Source: Janthinobacterium sp. GW456P (GTDB lineage: Bacteria; Pseudomonadota; Gammaproteobacteria; Burkholderiales; Burkholderiaceae_D). Taken from it: a stretch of 53,345 nt of DNA. Location of the stretch: positions 1,287 to 54,631 of the forward strand of contig NZ_NEHB01000005.1 in NCBI RefSeq assembly GCF_002127655.1, written 5' to 3'. The number at the start of each line of letters is the position of its first letter. Positions within the stretch are counted from its first letter, which is position 1. The notes beneath the pieces were generated by a model. That model was not told where the DNA came from, searched no databases, and was given only the letters and a program-made list of their open reading frames with translations. This document shows, in pieces, positions 25,932 to 33,603 of this stretch. The translations under genes were made by a program, and so were the position numbers.

Positions 25932-28900
25932 ATGAATTTTTCCCGCTTTTTCATCGACAAGCCGATCTTCGCGGCGGTGCTGTCGATTGTCATATTCGTG
26001 GCCGGGCTGCTGTCGATATTCGGCCTGCCCATCTCCGAATATCCCGACGTCGTGCCGCCATCCGTGGTGGTGCGCGCGCAATACCCGGGCGCCAACCCGA
26101 AAGTGATCGCCGAAACCGTGGCCGCGCCGCTCGAAGAGCAGATCAACGGCGTCGAGAACATGCTTTACATGTCCTCGCAAAACACGTCCGATGGCGCGAT
26201 GATGCTGACCGTGACCTTCAAGATCGGCACCAACGTCGAGCAGGCCGAGACGCAGGTGCAGAACCGCGTGCAGCGCGCCTTGCCGCGCCTGCCCGAGGAA
26301 GTGCGCCAGATCGGCGTGACGACCGTCAAGTCCTCGCCCAACCTGACCATGGTGGTGCACCTGGTCTCGCCGAACAAGCGCTATGACGACATGTACCTGC
26401 GTAACTACGCGGTGCTGAACGTCAAGGATCAACTGGCCCGTCTGCCGGGCATGGGCGACATCCAGATCTTCGGCGCGGGCGACTATGCGATGCGCATCTG
26501 GCTCGACCCGCAAAAGGTGGCGGCACGCGGCATGACGGCCAATGACGTCGTCGACGCGATCCGCGAGCAGAACGTGCAGGTGGCGGCCGGCGTGATCGGC
26601 GCTTCGCCGGCGAAGAACTCGGACTTCCAGCTGACCGTCAATACCCAGGGCCGTCTGCAAACGCCAGAGGAATTCGGCGCCATCATCGTGCGCACCAATG
26701 CCGACGGTGCCGTCACGCAGCTCAAGGACGTGGCGCGCGTGGAAATGGGCGCCAACAGCTACTCGCTGCGTTCGCTGCTGAACAATAATCCGGCCGTCGG
26801 CATGGGTATTTTCGAAGCACCGAACGCCAACGCGCTGCAGCTGTCTTCCGACGTGCGCGCCAAGATGGAGGAACTGAAAAAAGACTTCCCGCAAGGCGTG
26901 GAATACCGGATCGAGTACGACCCGACGCAGTTCGTGCGCTCGTCCATCGAAGCCGTGATCCATACGCTGCTCGAAGCGATCGCCCTGGTGGTGCTGGTGG
27001 TGATCATCTTCCTGCAAACCTGGCGCGCATCGATCATTCCGCTGCTGGCCGTTCCCGTCTCCATCGTCGGTACCTTTGCCGTGATGCTGGGCTTCGGCTT
27101 CTCGATCAACACCCTGTCGCTGTTCGGCCTCGTGCTGGCCATCGGTATCGTCGTCGATGACGCCATTGTGGTGGTGGAAAACGTCGAGCGCAACATCGAG
27201 GAAGGCTTGTCGCCGCGCGACGCCACCATCCAGGCCATGAAAGAGGTCAGCGGTCCCATCGTCGCCATCGCCCTGGTGCTGTGCGCCGTGTTCGTGCCGA
27301 TCGCCTTCGTGCCCGGCCTGTCGGGCGAGTTCTATCGCCAGTTCGCGCTGACGATCGCCATTTCGACCGTGATTTCCGCTTTCAGCTCGCTGACGCTGGC
27401 GCCGGCCCTGTCGGCCGCTTTGTTGAAACCGCACGATGCGCCGAAAGACGCGCTGACGCGCGGCATGGACATGGTCTTCGGCCGCTTCTTCGCCTGGTTC
27501 AACCGCTTCTTCGGCCGCGCTTCGCACCGCTATGAAGCGGGCGTGAAGGGTGTGCTGGGCCGCAAGAGCGCATCCTTGGGCGTGTACGCGCTGCTGGTCG
27601 TCGCCGCCATCTTCACCTTCAAGTCCGTGCCGGCCGGTTTCGTGCCGGCGCAGGACAAGCAATACCTGGTGGGCTTTGCGCAATTGCCCGACGCCGCTTC
27701 GCTGGACCGCACGGAAGATGTCGTGCGCCGCATGTCCGACGTCATCAAGTCGGTGCCTGGCGTCGAATCGACCATCGCCTTCCCCGGCCTGTCGATCAAC
27801 GATTTCACCAATGCGCCGAACGCCGGCATCGTCTTCGCCACCCTGAAGCCGTTCGACGAGCGTACCAGCAAGGAGTTGTCGGGCGGCGCCATCGCGGCCG
27901 AGATCAACAAGCGCCTGGGCGGTATCCAGGACGCCTTCATCATGGTCTTCCCGCCACCGCCGGTCAACGGCCTGGGCACCATCGGCGGCTTCAAGATGAT
28001 GATCGAAGACCGCGGCAACCTCGGTTACGACGCGCTGTACAACGCCACCCAGGCGCTGGCCGGCAAGGCGTACCAGACGCCGGAACTGGCGGGCGTGTTC
28101 TCGGGCTATCAGATTAATGTGCCGCAGCTGTTCGCCGACGTCGACCGCGTGAAGGCCAAGCAGATGGGCGTGCAGTTGCAAACGATTTACCAGACCTTGC
28201 AGATCAACCTCGGTTCGCTGTACGTGAATGACTTCAACCAGTTTGGCCGCACCTACCAGGTGCGCGTGCAGGCCGATGCGGCGTTCCGTTCGCATGCGCA
28301 GGATATCGCGCAGCTGAAGGTGCGCAATGACAAGGGCGAAATGATCCCGTTGTCGTCGCTGATGCGCGTCAAGGACAGCTATGGCCCGGACCGCGTGCAG
28401 CGCTACAACGCCTACGCCGCAGCCGACTTCAATGGCGGCGCCGCCCCTGGCGTATCGAGCGGCCAGGCGCAAGCCGCGCTGGAACGCATCGCCAAGGAAG
28501 TGCTGCCGCAGGGGATTTCGTATGAATGGACGGAGCTGACCTACCAGGACATCTTGTCCGGCAATACGATGATCTATGTCTTCCCGCTGTGCGTGCTGCT
28601 GGTGTTCCTGGTGCTCGCCGCCCAGTACGAAAGCTGGACCCTGCCGCTGGCCGTGATCCTGATCGTGCCGATGTCGATCCTGTGCGCCTTGCTGGGCGTC
28701 AAACTGACGGGCGGCGACAACAATGTGTTTACCCAGATCGCGCTGTTCGTGCTGGTGGGGCTGGCGTCGAAGAATGCGATTCTGATCGTGGAATTTGCCC
28801 GCGAACTGGAAGAGCATGGCCGCACCGTCGTGCAAGCGGCGCTGGAAGCATGCCGTCTGCGTCTGCGTCCGATTTTGATGACGTCGATCGCCTTCATCAT

Positions 28901-29132
28901 GGGCGTGGTGCCCCTGGTGTTCTCGCACGGCGCCGGTTCGGAAATGCGCCATGCCATGGGCGTGGCGGTCTTCGCCGGCATGCTGGGCGTGACCTTCTTC
29001 GGCCTGTTCCTGACGCCCGTGTTCTACGTACTGCTGCGCACCCTGGCGCAGCGTTTTGAGAAAAAACCAGCCGCCGCTGCCGCCAAGCCAACTGCTGCGC
29101 CAGCGCTGGACCTGGAAGGAGATATATATTGA
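25932..29132 (+). CDS. RND efflux pump, MexF-like (HAE-1 family)
   Basis: A 1066-residue proton-driven drug exporter with the usual 12 transmembrane helices and two large periplasmic loops. It opens NFSRFFIDKPIFAAVLS and has the proton-relay Asp pair D409-D410 in GIVVDDAIVVVENVER of TM4. Length and many segments (MLYMSSQNTSDG, MTMVVHL-like LTMVVHLVSP, IREQNVQVAAG) agree with MexF more than with MexB, from memory. It would expel amphipathic toxicants, in Pseudomonas chloramphenicol, quinolones and trimethoprim; the substrate range here is not shown. It ends in a TTGA overlap with the channel gene. Confidence 0.94.
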   Translation: MNFSRFFIDKPIFAAVLSIVIFVAGLLSIFGLPISEYPDVVPPSVVVRAQYPGANPKVIAETVAAPLEEQINGVENMLYMSSQNTSDGAMMLTVTFKIGTNVEQAETQVQNRVQRALPRLPEEVRQIGVTTVKSSPNLTMVVHLVSPNKRYDDMYLRNYAVLNVKDQLARLPGMGDIQIFGAGDYAMRIWLDPQKVAARGMTANDVVDAIREQNVQVAAGVIGASPAKNSDFQLTVNTQGRLQTPEEFGAIIVRTNADGAVTQLKDVARVEMGANSYSLRSLLNNNPAVGMGIFEAPNANALQLSSDVRAKMEELKKDFPQGVEYRIEYDPTQFVRSSIEAVIHTLLEAIALVVLVVIIFLQTWRASIIPLLAVPVSIVGTFAVMLGFGFSINTLSLFGLVLAIGIVVDDAIVVVENVERNIEEGLSPRDATIQAMKEVSGPIVAIALVLCAVFVPIAFVPGLSGEFYRQFALTIAISTVISAFSSLTLAPALSAALLKPHDAPKDALTRGMDMVFGRFFAWFNRFFGRASHRYEAGVKGVLGRKSASLGVYALLVVAAIFTFKSVPAGFVPAQDKQYLVGFAQLPDAASLDRTEDVVRRMSDVIKSVPGVESTIAFPGLSINDFTNAPNAGIVFATLKPFDERTSKELSGGAIAAEINKRLGGIQDAFIMVFPPPPVNGLGTIGGFKMMIEDRGNLGYDALYNATQALAGKAYQTPELAGVFSGYQINVPQLFADVDRVKAKQMGVQLQTIYQTLQINLGSLYVNDFNQFGRTYQVRVQADAAFRSHAQDIAQLKVRNDKGEMIPLSSLMRVKDSYGPDRVQRYNAYAAADFNGGAAPGVSSGQAQAALERIAKEVLPQGISYEWTELTYQDILSGNTMIYVFPLCVLLVFLVLAAQYESWTLPLAVILIVPMSILCALLGVKLTGGDNNVFTQIALFVLVGLASKNAILIVEFARELEEHGRTVVQAALEACRLRLRPILMTSIAFIMGVVPLVFSHGAGSEMRHAMGVAVFAGMLGVTFFGLFLTPVFYVLLRTLAQRFEKKPAAAAAKPTAAPALDLEGDIY

Positions 29133-30625
29133 AAACCAATGCAATCATCCGGCGCGCGGCGCCCGTCTTGAGCGCCATGGCCGCCGCAGTCCTGCTGGCC
29201 GCCTGCGCGGCGCCGGAGTTCAAACAGCCGCAGATCGAGACGCCGGCGGCGTTCAAGGAAGCGCAAGCGCCTGCCGTGCAGACGGCGGCCGACGGCACGC
29301 GCTGGCAGCAGGCCAGGGTGGCCGTGGCCGAGCGCCAGGCGCGCGGCGAGTGGTGGCTGGCGTTCAATGATCCGGCTCTCACCAGCCTGATCAACGAGGC
29401 CACGCAGGCCAACGCCAACCTGGCCGTGGCCGCCGCCCGCGTCAAGCAGGCGAGGGCGATTGCCGGCATCGCCGAAGCGGACCGCATCCCGCAAGTGGGC
29501 GTGAACGTGGGCGGGCAGCGCAACCGCGCTTCCGCCGTGTCGCTCGGCTTGCCGAACGGCGCGCCGGTGGCGGCGACCAACGTCTACCAGGCCAACCTGA
29601 CGGCCAGCTACGAAGTCGATCTGTTCGGCAGGGTGGCATCGAACGTCAGTGCCTCGCGCAGCGATGCGCTGGCCGTGGAAGCGACTTACCGCTCGGTGCT
29701 GCTGTCCTTGCAGGCCGATGTAGCGCAGACCTACTTCCAGCTGCGCGCCACGGACGCCGAACTGGCGACCCTGGAACAGACGGTGCGCCTGCGCGAGGAA
29801 AGCGTGCATGTGAACCAGCGCCGCTACGACCTGGGCGACATCGGCGAGTTCGACCTGTCCCGTGCCCGCACGGAACTGGCGACGACGCGCGCCGAAGCCA
29901 TCGGCCTGCAGCGCCAGCGCGCCACCAGCGAGCATGCGCTGGCCGTCCTGCTGGGTAAACCTGCCGCCAGCTTCACGGCGAGCGTCAACCCGCTGCAGGA
30001 TAGCGGCTTCCTGCCGGTGATCCCGGCCGGCATGCCGTCCTCCTTGCTGGAACGCCGTCCCGACATTGCCTCGGCGCAGCGCACCATGGAAGCGTCGAAT
30101 GCGCGCATCGGCGTGGCCAAGTCGGCCATGTTCCCGGCGCTCACCCTGAACGCTTCCGGCGGCGGCGCGTCCGACACCTTCTCGGACATTTTCAAATGGA
30201 GCAGCCGCTCCTGGCTGCTGGGCGCCCTGATGTCGATGCCGATCATCGACGGCGGCCGCAATAAAGCTGCCGTGAGCCGCAGCGAAGCGCAGCTGGAAGA
30301 ATCGGTGGCGACGTATCGCCAGAGCGTGCTGGTGGCTTTCGCCGAGGTGGAAGACAACCTGGCCGGCCTGCGCATCCTGTCGGGCCAGACGCAGCAGATC
30401 GATGAAGCCGTCGTTTCGGCGCGCCGTTCGGCCGACCTGGCGCAAAAGCTGTACGACGCGGGCCGTTCCAGCTACCTCGATTTGCTCGACGCGCAGCGCA
30501 ACCTGGCGGCCATCGAGCGCAATGCCGTGCAGCTGCGCGGCAACCGCGCCGTCACCACGGTGGCGCTGATCCGCGCCCTGGGCGGCGGCTGGGGCGAGAC
30601 GGAGCCGCAGGTCGCGGCCAACTAG
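29129..30625 (+). CDS. Outer-membrane efflux channel lipoprotein (NodT/OprN type)
   Basis: A 498-residue outer-membrane factor. Lipobox L-A-A-C (Cys26) after a hydrophobic signal. Two OEP repeats (about 75-270 and 285-480) carry the TolC-like signatures, such as NLAVAAARVKQARAIAGIAE, YEVDLFGR, and the second-repeat RRPDIASAQRTMEASNARIG. It forms the trimeric duct for the MexF-like pump. The start is TTG 29129, overlapping the pump stop (TTGA) with GGAAGGAG eight bases upstream, a weak start codon that may keep the channel in balance with the pump. A terminator at 30650 ends the operon. Confidence 0.92.
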   Translation: MKTNAIIRRAAPVLSAMAAAVLLAACAAPEFKQPQIETPAAFKEAQAPAVQTAADGTRWQQARVAVAERQARGEWWLAFNDPALTSLINEATQANANLAVAAARVKQARAIAGIAEADRIPQVGVNVGGQRNRASAVSLGLPNGAPVAATNVYQANLTASYEVDLFGRVASNVSASRSDALAVEATYRSVLLSLQADVAQTYFQLRATDAELATLEQTVRLREESVHVNQRRYDLGDIGEFDLSRARTELATTRAEAIGLQRQRATSEHALAVLLGKPAASFTASVNPLQDSGFLPVIPAGMPSSLLERRPDIASAQRTMEASNARIGVAKSAMFPALTLNASGGGASDTFSDIFKWSSRSWLLGALMSMPIIDGGRNKAAVSRSEAQLEESVATYRQSVLVAFAEVEDNLAGLRILSGQTQQIDEAVVSARRSADLAQKLYDAGRSSYLDLLDAQRNLAAIERNAVQLRGNRAVTTVALIRALGGGWGETEPQVAAN

Positions 30626-30649
30626 TCTCCTGGCGACAAGCCAGCCAAG

Positions 30650-30683
30650 AACGGCGCCGTGCATTGCACGGCGCCGTTTTTTT
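30650..30683 (+). terminator. Intrinsic terminator of the RND efflux operon
   Basis: Arms AACGGCGCCGTGC (30650-30662) and GCACGGCGCCGTT (30666-30678), 3-base loop, then a T run to 30683. Confidence 0.92.
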
Positions 30684-30710
30684 ATATGCCCGGGCGTTGA
30701 TGCAGCGTAG

Positions 30711-30740
30711 GTCGGCTTAGCGCGCAGCGCGTAAGCCGAC
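30711..30740. repeat. REP-like palindrome
   Basis: GTCGGCTTA at 30711-30719 pairs with TAAGCCGAC at 30732-30740, with an inner GCGC stem after a one-base bulge. Preceded by GTAG and followed by AATC. This pattern (TAGGTCGG-TTAGCGC...) is like the palindromic extragenic repeats dispersed in many proteobacteria; only one copy is seen in this window. Confidence 0.6.
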
Positions 30741-30820
30741 AATCAGTTGAATCCGTTTGCAGGCAAGCAGCGTAAATACTCCTGCACTCACGCAAACGCA
30801 GTCATCCAGGAGATATCATC

Positions 30821-31378
30821 ATGCGCACCATCGTACCCGCAGCACTGTTCATTACGTCCATGCTGGCCGCCAGCGCCCCGTTTGCCGCCGACATGGCGAC
30901 CATGGTGGGTGGCCAGAGCATGTATCCATCCAAGGACATCGTCGATAACGCCGTCAATTCAGCCGACCACACGACCCTGGTCGCCGCCGTCAAGGCGGCC
31001 GGCCTGGTCGACACCCTGAAAGGCAAGGGGCCGTTCACCGTGTTCGCGCCGACGAATGCGGCCTTCGGCAAGCTGCCGGCCGGCACCGTCGAGACCTTGG
31101 TCAAGCCGGAAAACAAGGCGACCCTGACGAAAATCCTCACCTACCACGTGGTGCCCGGCAAATACGACTTCAAGGCGCTGGCGCAGGAAATCAAGATGCA
31201 TGACGGTAAAGCCACCTTGCCCACGGCCAGCGGCGGCAAGCTGATGTTCGCCATGAACGGCATGCACAACATCGTCGTGATGGATGAAGGCGGCAACAGC
31301 GCCAATATCAGCACCTATGATGTGTACCAGTCGAATGGCGTGATCAATGTCATCGACACGGTGCTGATGGCAAAATAA
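30821..31378 (+). CDS. Secreted fasciclin (FAS1) domain protein
   Basis: A 185-residue protein with signal peptide (MRTIVPAALFITSMLAASAP, cleavage near AFA/AD) and one FAS1 domain. The domain carries the H1 box GPFTVFAPTNAAFGKL and the H2-like SNGVINVIDTVLM at the end, with the YHVVPGKYD segment between. Such proteins act in surface adhesion or in the periplasm. The start follows AGGAG. It is a single gene ended by a shared bidirectional terminator. Confidence 0.9.
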   Translation: MRTIVPAALFITSMLAASAPFAADMATMVGGQSMYPSKDIVDNAVNSADHTTLVAAVKAAGLVDTLKGKGPFTVFAPTNAAFGKLPAGTVETLVKPENKATLTKILTYHVVPGKYDFKALAQEIKMHDGKATLPTASGGKLMFAMNGMHNIVVMDEGGNSANISTYDVYQSNGVINVIDTVLMAK

Positions 31379-31383
31379 ACGGA

Positions 31384-31418
31384 CGAAAAAAAGACAGGGG
31401 AAACCCTGTCTTTTTTCG
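31384..31418. terminator. Bidirectional intrinsic terminator
   Basis: Arms AAAAAAGACAGGG (31387-31399) and CCCTGTCTTTTTT (31404-31416), GAAA loop, closed by a further CG pair. It serves the fasciclin gene (plus) and the Asr-like pair ending at 31434 (minus). Confidence 0.9.
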
Positions 31419-31433
31419 CTGGCGGCGCGCTGC

Positions 31434-31721
31434 TTACTTGGCTGGCGCTGCTGCCGGTGCGGAAGCTGCCGGCGTGGCTGGAGCTGCTGGCGTCGCTGGC
31501 ATTGCCTTGTCGCCAGTCGCCGCTTTCTTTGCCTTGTGATGCTTGGCTTTCTTGTGGGCGGCAGGCTTGGCGGCGGCTGGCGCGGCCGGGGTTTCAGCCT
31601 TGGCAGCCGGCGTGGCGGCGACGGCAGGCGTTGCTGGCGTGGCGGCTGGAGCGGCTGGTGCCTGGGCGAAAGCGGCGGTGGCGAACAGGCTGGCGATCAG
31701 GGTGGCGATAACTTTTTTCAT
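31434..31721 (-). CDS. Secreted Ala/Pro-rich, Lys/His-containing protein (Asr-like array, gene 5)
   Basis: A 95-residue secreted protein with signal peptide MKKVIATLIASLFATAAFA, cleavage before QAPAAP. The mature part is repetitive Ala-Pro-Thr with a basic His/Lys block (AAHKKAKHHKAKKAATG). It shares the signal peptide almost exactly with its upstream paralogs but lacks their KADAKEA repeats. The composition resembles the enterobacterial acid-shock protein Asr, a periplasmic basic protein. It lies 53 bp after the gene at 31775 with no box or terminator between, so it is probably the second gene of that unit. Confidence 0.65.
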   Translation of the reverse strand: MKKVIATLIASLFATAAFAQAPAAPAATPATPAVAATPAAKAETPAAPAAAKPAAHKKAKHHKAKKAATGDKAMPATPAAPATPAASAPAAAPAK

Positions 31722-31774
31722 GATGAAATCCTATCAGGTGGAGGTATGTGAAAATCGGGTGCTGAGGTACTGGA

Positions 31775-32128
31775 TTACTTGGCCGGAGCTGCTTCGGCGG
31801 TGGCCGATGCCAGCTTCTCGTCAGCCTTGGCCTTGGCTTTTTTGGCCTTGTGATGCGCCTTGGCCTTGGTGGCGGCCGCTTCGGTTTTCGCGCTGGCTAC
31901 TTCCGTTTTTGCGGCGACGACTGCCTTGGCTTCTTTCGCATCGGCTTTGACGACCGTTTGCGCTTCCTTGGCATCGGCTTTCACGACGGCTTTGGTGTGG
32001 GCCGCTTCCACTTTGGCGGGTACCGAGGCTGCCGCAGCGGCAGGAGCTGCAGGCGTTTGAGCAAAGGCAGCGGTTGCGAACAGGCCGGCGATCAGGGTAG
32101 CGCTCAGGTTGAAAATGCGTTTTTTCAT
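31775..32128 (-). CDS. Secreted Ala/Lys-rich Asr-like protein (array, gene 4)
   Basis: A 117-residue protein: signal peptide ending AAFA, a Pro/Ala linker, two tandem KAVVKADAKEA-type repeats (about 50-75), an Ala/Glu/Lys helix and a basic HHKAKKAKAKADEK block. The helical part is a strongly charged, low-complexity alpha helix like histone H1 tails. Paralogous to the genes at 33034, 32653 and 33604, closest to 33034, with which it shares a nearly identical 5' leader. Preceded by a TTACA-N5-TTACA box. Confidence 0.7.
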   Translation of the reverse strand: MKKRIFNLSATLIAGLFATAAFAQTPAAPAAAAASVPAKVEAAHTKAVVKADAKEAQTVVKADAKEAKAVVAAKTEVASAKTEAAATKAKAHHKAKKAKAKADEKLASATAEAAPAK

Positions 32129-32222
32129 GGTGCAGTCCTCAGTGGTGGTTTGTCTGGTACGTCTGTTGGTGCCGGGATGATTCCCGTGTCACTGAGCATA
32201 AAACGCGCCCCTGGACGCTTGC
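32129..32222 (-). repeat. Duplicated 5' leader of Asr-like genes, copy A
   Basis: This leader of about 90 bases matches 33382-33475 with only a few substitutions over its first 78 bases. It contains the hairpin CGGGA-ATCA-TCCCG on the transcript strand and the block CTCAGTGACACGGGAATC. It ties the two gene pairs together as a segmental duplication. Confidence 0.85.
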
Positions 32223-32248
32223 GTTGACGGTCATTACAAACGCTTACA
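32222..32248 (-). promoter_or_regulatory. RstA/CpxR-type direct-repeat box and core promoter, unit 1
   Basis: TTACA-AACGC-TTACA at 32234-32248 (plus-strand reading), 106 bases before ATG 32128. The adjacent CGTTGAC (32222-32228), reading GTCAACG on the transcript strand, stands 15 bases from GCGTTTT, a spacing kept in all three units. The spacing within the box equals that of the RstA consensus TACATNTNGTTACA known from E. coli. Confidence 0.65.
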
Positions 32249-32252
32249 ACTA

Positions 32253-32506
32253 GGCTATGTCACCGTCAGATGTGGGAATGCTCCCAGTGTTGCCTTCAAT
32301 AATGTTTCCGGCGAACGGATGCGCCCGGCGTCGAGTATCCAGCGCCAGCCCAGGTAGTTCGGCAGGTAGCGCGTCGCCACGCCGGGAAACGGGCGTAGCC
32401 ATTTGGCTGGCGGCATGATCTGCTCCCTGCGTAGCGGGTATGCAGAGTCAGACCGCACGGATCAGGGAGGATTCCGGCATTTCCCCTATTTGCCGATGAC
32501 AGAGCC
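32253..32506 (-). mobile_element. MITE-like internally deleted IS1595 derivative with target duplication
   Basis: Ends GGCTATGTCACCGTCAGATG (plus, from 32253) and GGCTCTGTCATCGGCAAATA (minus, from 32506) are imperfect terminal inverted repeats. They are flanked by TACAACTA (32245-32252) and TACAACTG (32507-32514), an 8-bp target duplication with one mismatch, which is the duplication length known for IS1595. The 254-bp body keeps only the two transposase ends. It could be moved by a full-length relative such as the one at 1-175. Confidence 0.82.
32255..32416 (-). pseudogene. IS1595 transposase remnant, N and C termini fused by internal deletion
   Basis: The open frame of 53 codons starts MPPAKWLRPF, like the transposase start at the left window edge, and passes directly into PGVATRYLPNYLGWRWILDA. 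That second part matches the C-terminal GVATKYL-x-NYLGW pattern of IS1595 transposases. All catalytic residues are missing. The frame is preserved through the junction, which may be chance. Confidence 0.7.
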
Positions 32507-32562
32507 TACAACTGCCGTGTCATCGCGTTCAGAATGGTTGCCGGATGGCGCCCCCAAGCAAA

Positions 32563-32584
32563 AGGGACAGCCGAAGCTGTCCCT
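32563..32584 (-). terminator. Intrinsic terminator of Asr-like unit 2
   Basis: Minus-strand hairpin AGGGACAGC-TTCG-GCTGTCCCT with a cUUCGg loop, followed by TTTGCTT. It stands 69 bases after the end of the gene at 32653. The rest of 32507-32652 shows nothing else. Confidence 0.8.
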
Positions 32585-32652
32585 GCAATTACTGGCAAAG
32601 CGGCGACGGAAGCGCAGACCCGGCGGACGCGCTTCCGTGGCGCCGTTCGCGC

Positions 32653-32991
32653 TTACTTCGCTGGCGCTGGCGCTGCCGGAACGGCTTCTGCCGCTTTCGC
32701 CGCATCCGCCTTCACCTTGGCCTTGCTGGCTTTGTGATGGGCTTTGGCCTTGCTGACCTTGGCGTCGGCCTTGGCGCTGGCGACGTCGGCTTTCGCATCG
32801 GCGACGACGGCCGCTTCTTTCGCATCGGCTTTCACGACGGCCTTGGTTTCCTTGGCTTCCGCTTTTGCTACGGCTTTCGTGTGGGCCGCTTCCGCCTTGG
32901 CGGGAACCGGCGCTGCCGGAGCGGCAGGGGTTTGGGCGAAGGCGGCGGTAGCGAACAAGCCGGCGATGACGGTGGCGATAACTTTTTTCAT
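32653..32991 (-). CDS. Secreted Ala/Lys-rich Asr-like protein (array, gene 3)
   Basis: A 112-residue protein: signal peptide MKKVIATVIAGLFATAAFA, linker QTPAAPAAPVP, then KAVAKAEAKETKAVVKADAK and an Ala/Asp/Lys helix (ASAKADAKVSKAKAHHKASK). The middle KETKAVVKADAKEAAVVADA segment is shared with the gene at 33604. It begins 42 bp after gene 2 of the array (33034) with no separate box, so the two form one unit closed by the terminator at 32563. Confidence 0.7.
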   Translation of the reverse strand: MKKVIATVIAGLFATAAFAQTPAAPAAPVPAKAEAAHTKAVAKAEAKETKAVVKADAKEAAVVADAKADVASAKADAKVSKAKAHHKASKAKVKADAAKAAEAVPAAPAPAK

Positions 32992-33033
32992 TTGAATGTC
33001 CTGTTTGTTGTAAGAGATGGTATGTGGAAGGGA

Positions 33034-33381
33034 TTACTTGGCTGCTGCCGGCGCTGCTTCAGCGGTGGCCGAAGCCAGCTTGGCGTCAGCCTTGGCTTTC
33101 GCGTGCTTGGCCTTGTGATGGGCCTTGGCTTTCGTGGTGGCCGCTTCCGCCTTGGCGCTGGCGACGTCCGTTTTCGCGGCGACGACGGCTTTCGCTTCTT
33201 TCGCATCGGCCTTGACGACGGCTTGCGCTTCCTTGGCATCGGCTTTCACGACGGCCTTGGTGTGGGCCGCTTCCACTTTGGCGGGGACGGAGGCTGCGGG
33301 GGCTGCCGGTGCAGCAGGAGACTGGGCAAAGGCAGCGGTAGCGAACAGGCCGGCGATCAAGGTAACAATGGCTTTTTTCAT
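33034..33381 (-). CDS. Secreted Ala/Lys-rich Asr-like protein (array, gene 2)
   Basis: A 115-residue protein with signal peptide ending AAFA, linker QSPAAPAAPAASVPAKVEAA, two KADAKEA repeats, and a basic block AKAHHKAKHAKAKADAK. It is about 80-90 percent identical by eye to the gene at 31775 over most of its length, and its leader is nearly identical too. It heads unit 2, with a TTACA-N5-TTACA box 106 bases before the start. Function: probably periplasmic acid or envelope-stress protection, by analogy only. Confidence 0.7.
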   Translation of the reverse strand: MKKAIVTLIAGLFATAAFAQSPAAPAAPAASVPAKVEAAHTKAVVKADAKEAQAVVKADAKEAKAVVAAKTDVASAKAEAATTKAKAHHKAKHAKAKADAKLASATAEAAPAAAK

Positions 33382-33475
33382 GGTGCAGTCCTCAGTGGTG
33401 GTTTGTCTGGTATGTCTGTCGGTGCCGGGATGATTCCCGTGTCACTGAGCAGAAAACGCGGCCCGCAAGGTTGCC
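33382..33475 (-). repeat. Duplicated 5' leader of Asr-like genes, copy B
   Basis: Counterpart of 32129-32222, with the same hairpin and the same CTCAGTGACACGGGAATC block. The third unit (33922-34000) keeps only the core blocks CTCAGTGACA and GCGTTTT, so it is an older relative. Confidence 0.85.
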
Positions 33476-33501
33476 GTTGACCTTGTTTACACTTTCTTAC
33501 A
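33475..33501 (-). promoter_or_regulatory. RstA/CpxR-type direct-repeat box and core promoter, unit 2
   Basis: TTACA-CTTTC-TTACA at 33487-33501, 106 bases before ATG 33381, with CGTTGAC at 33475-33481. Same order and spacing as unit 1, although the five central bases differ, which argues that the half-sites are what is selected. Confidence 0.65.
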
Positions 33502-33549
33502 ATCAGGTGTTTTAAAAGAAATTGCTGCGCGATGCAGGTATGAAAAAGA

Positions 33550-33575
33550 AAAAAGACAGCCGAAGCTGTCTTTTT
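33550..33575 (-). terminator. Intrinsic terminator of Asr-like unit 3
   Basis: Minus-strand hairpin with core GACAGC-TTCG-GCTGTC (cUUCGg loop) flanked by A5/T5 runs, 29 bases after the end of the gene at 33604. Confidence 0.88.
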
Positions 33576-33603
33576 GTGTGGCGCAATAAACGCGCGAAGG
33601 GGA

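Noticed and set aside
25665..29144. Open frame of 1159 codons on the minus strand
   Set aside because: It is antisense to the RND pump gene. The His/Gln/Arg/Asp-rich composition is the usual mirror of a GC-rich gene, and the plus-strand product is a clear MexF-like protein.
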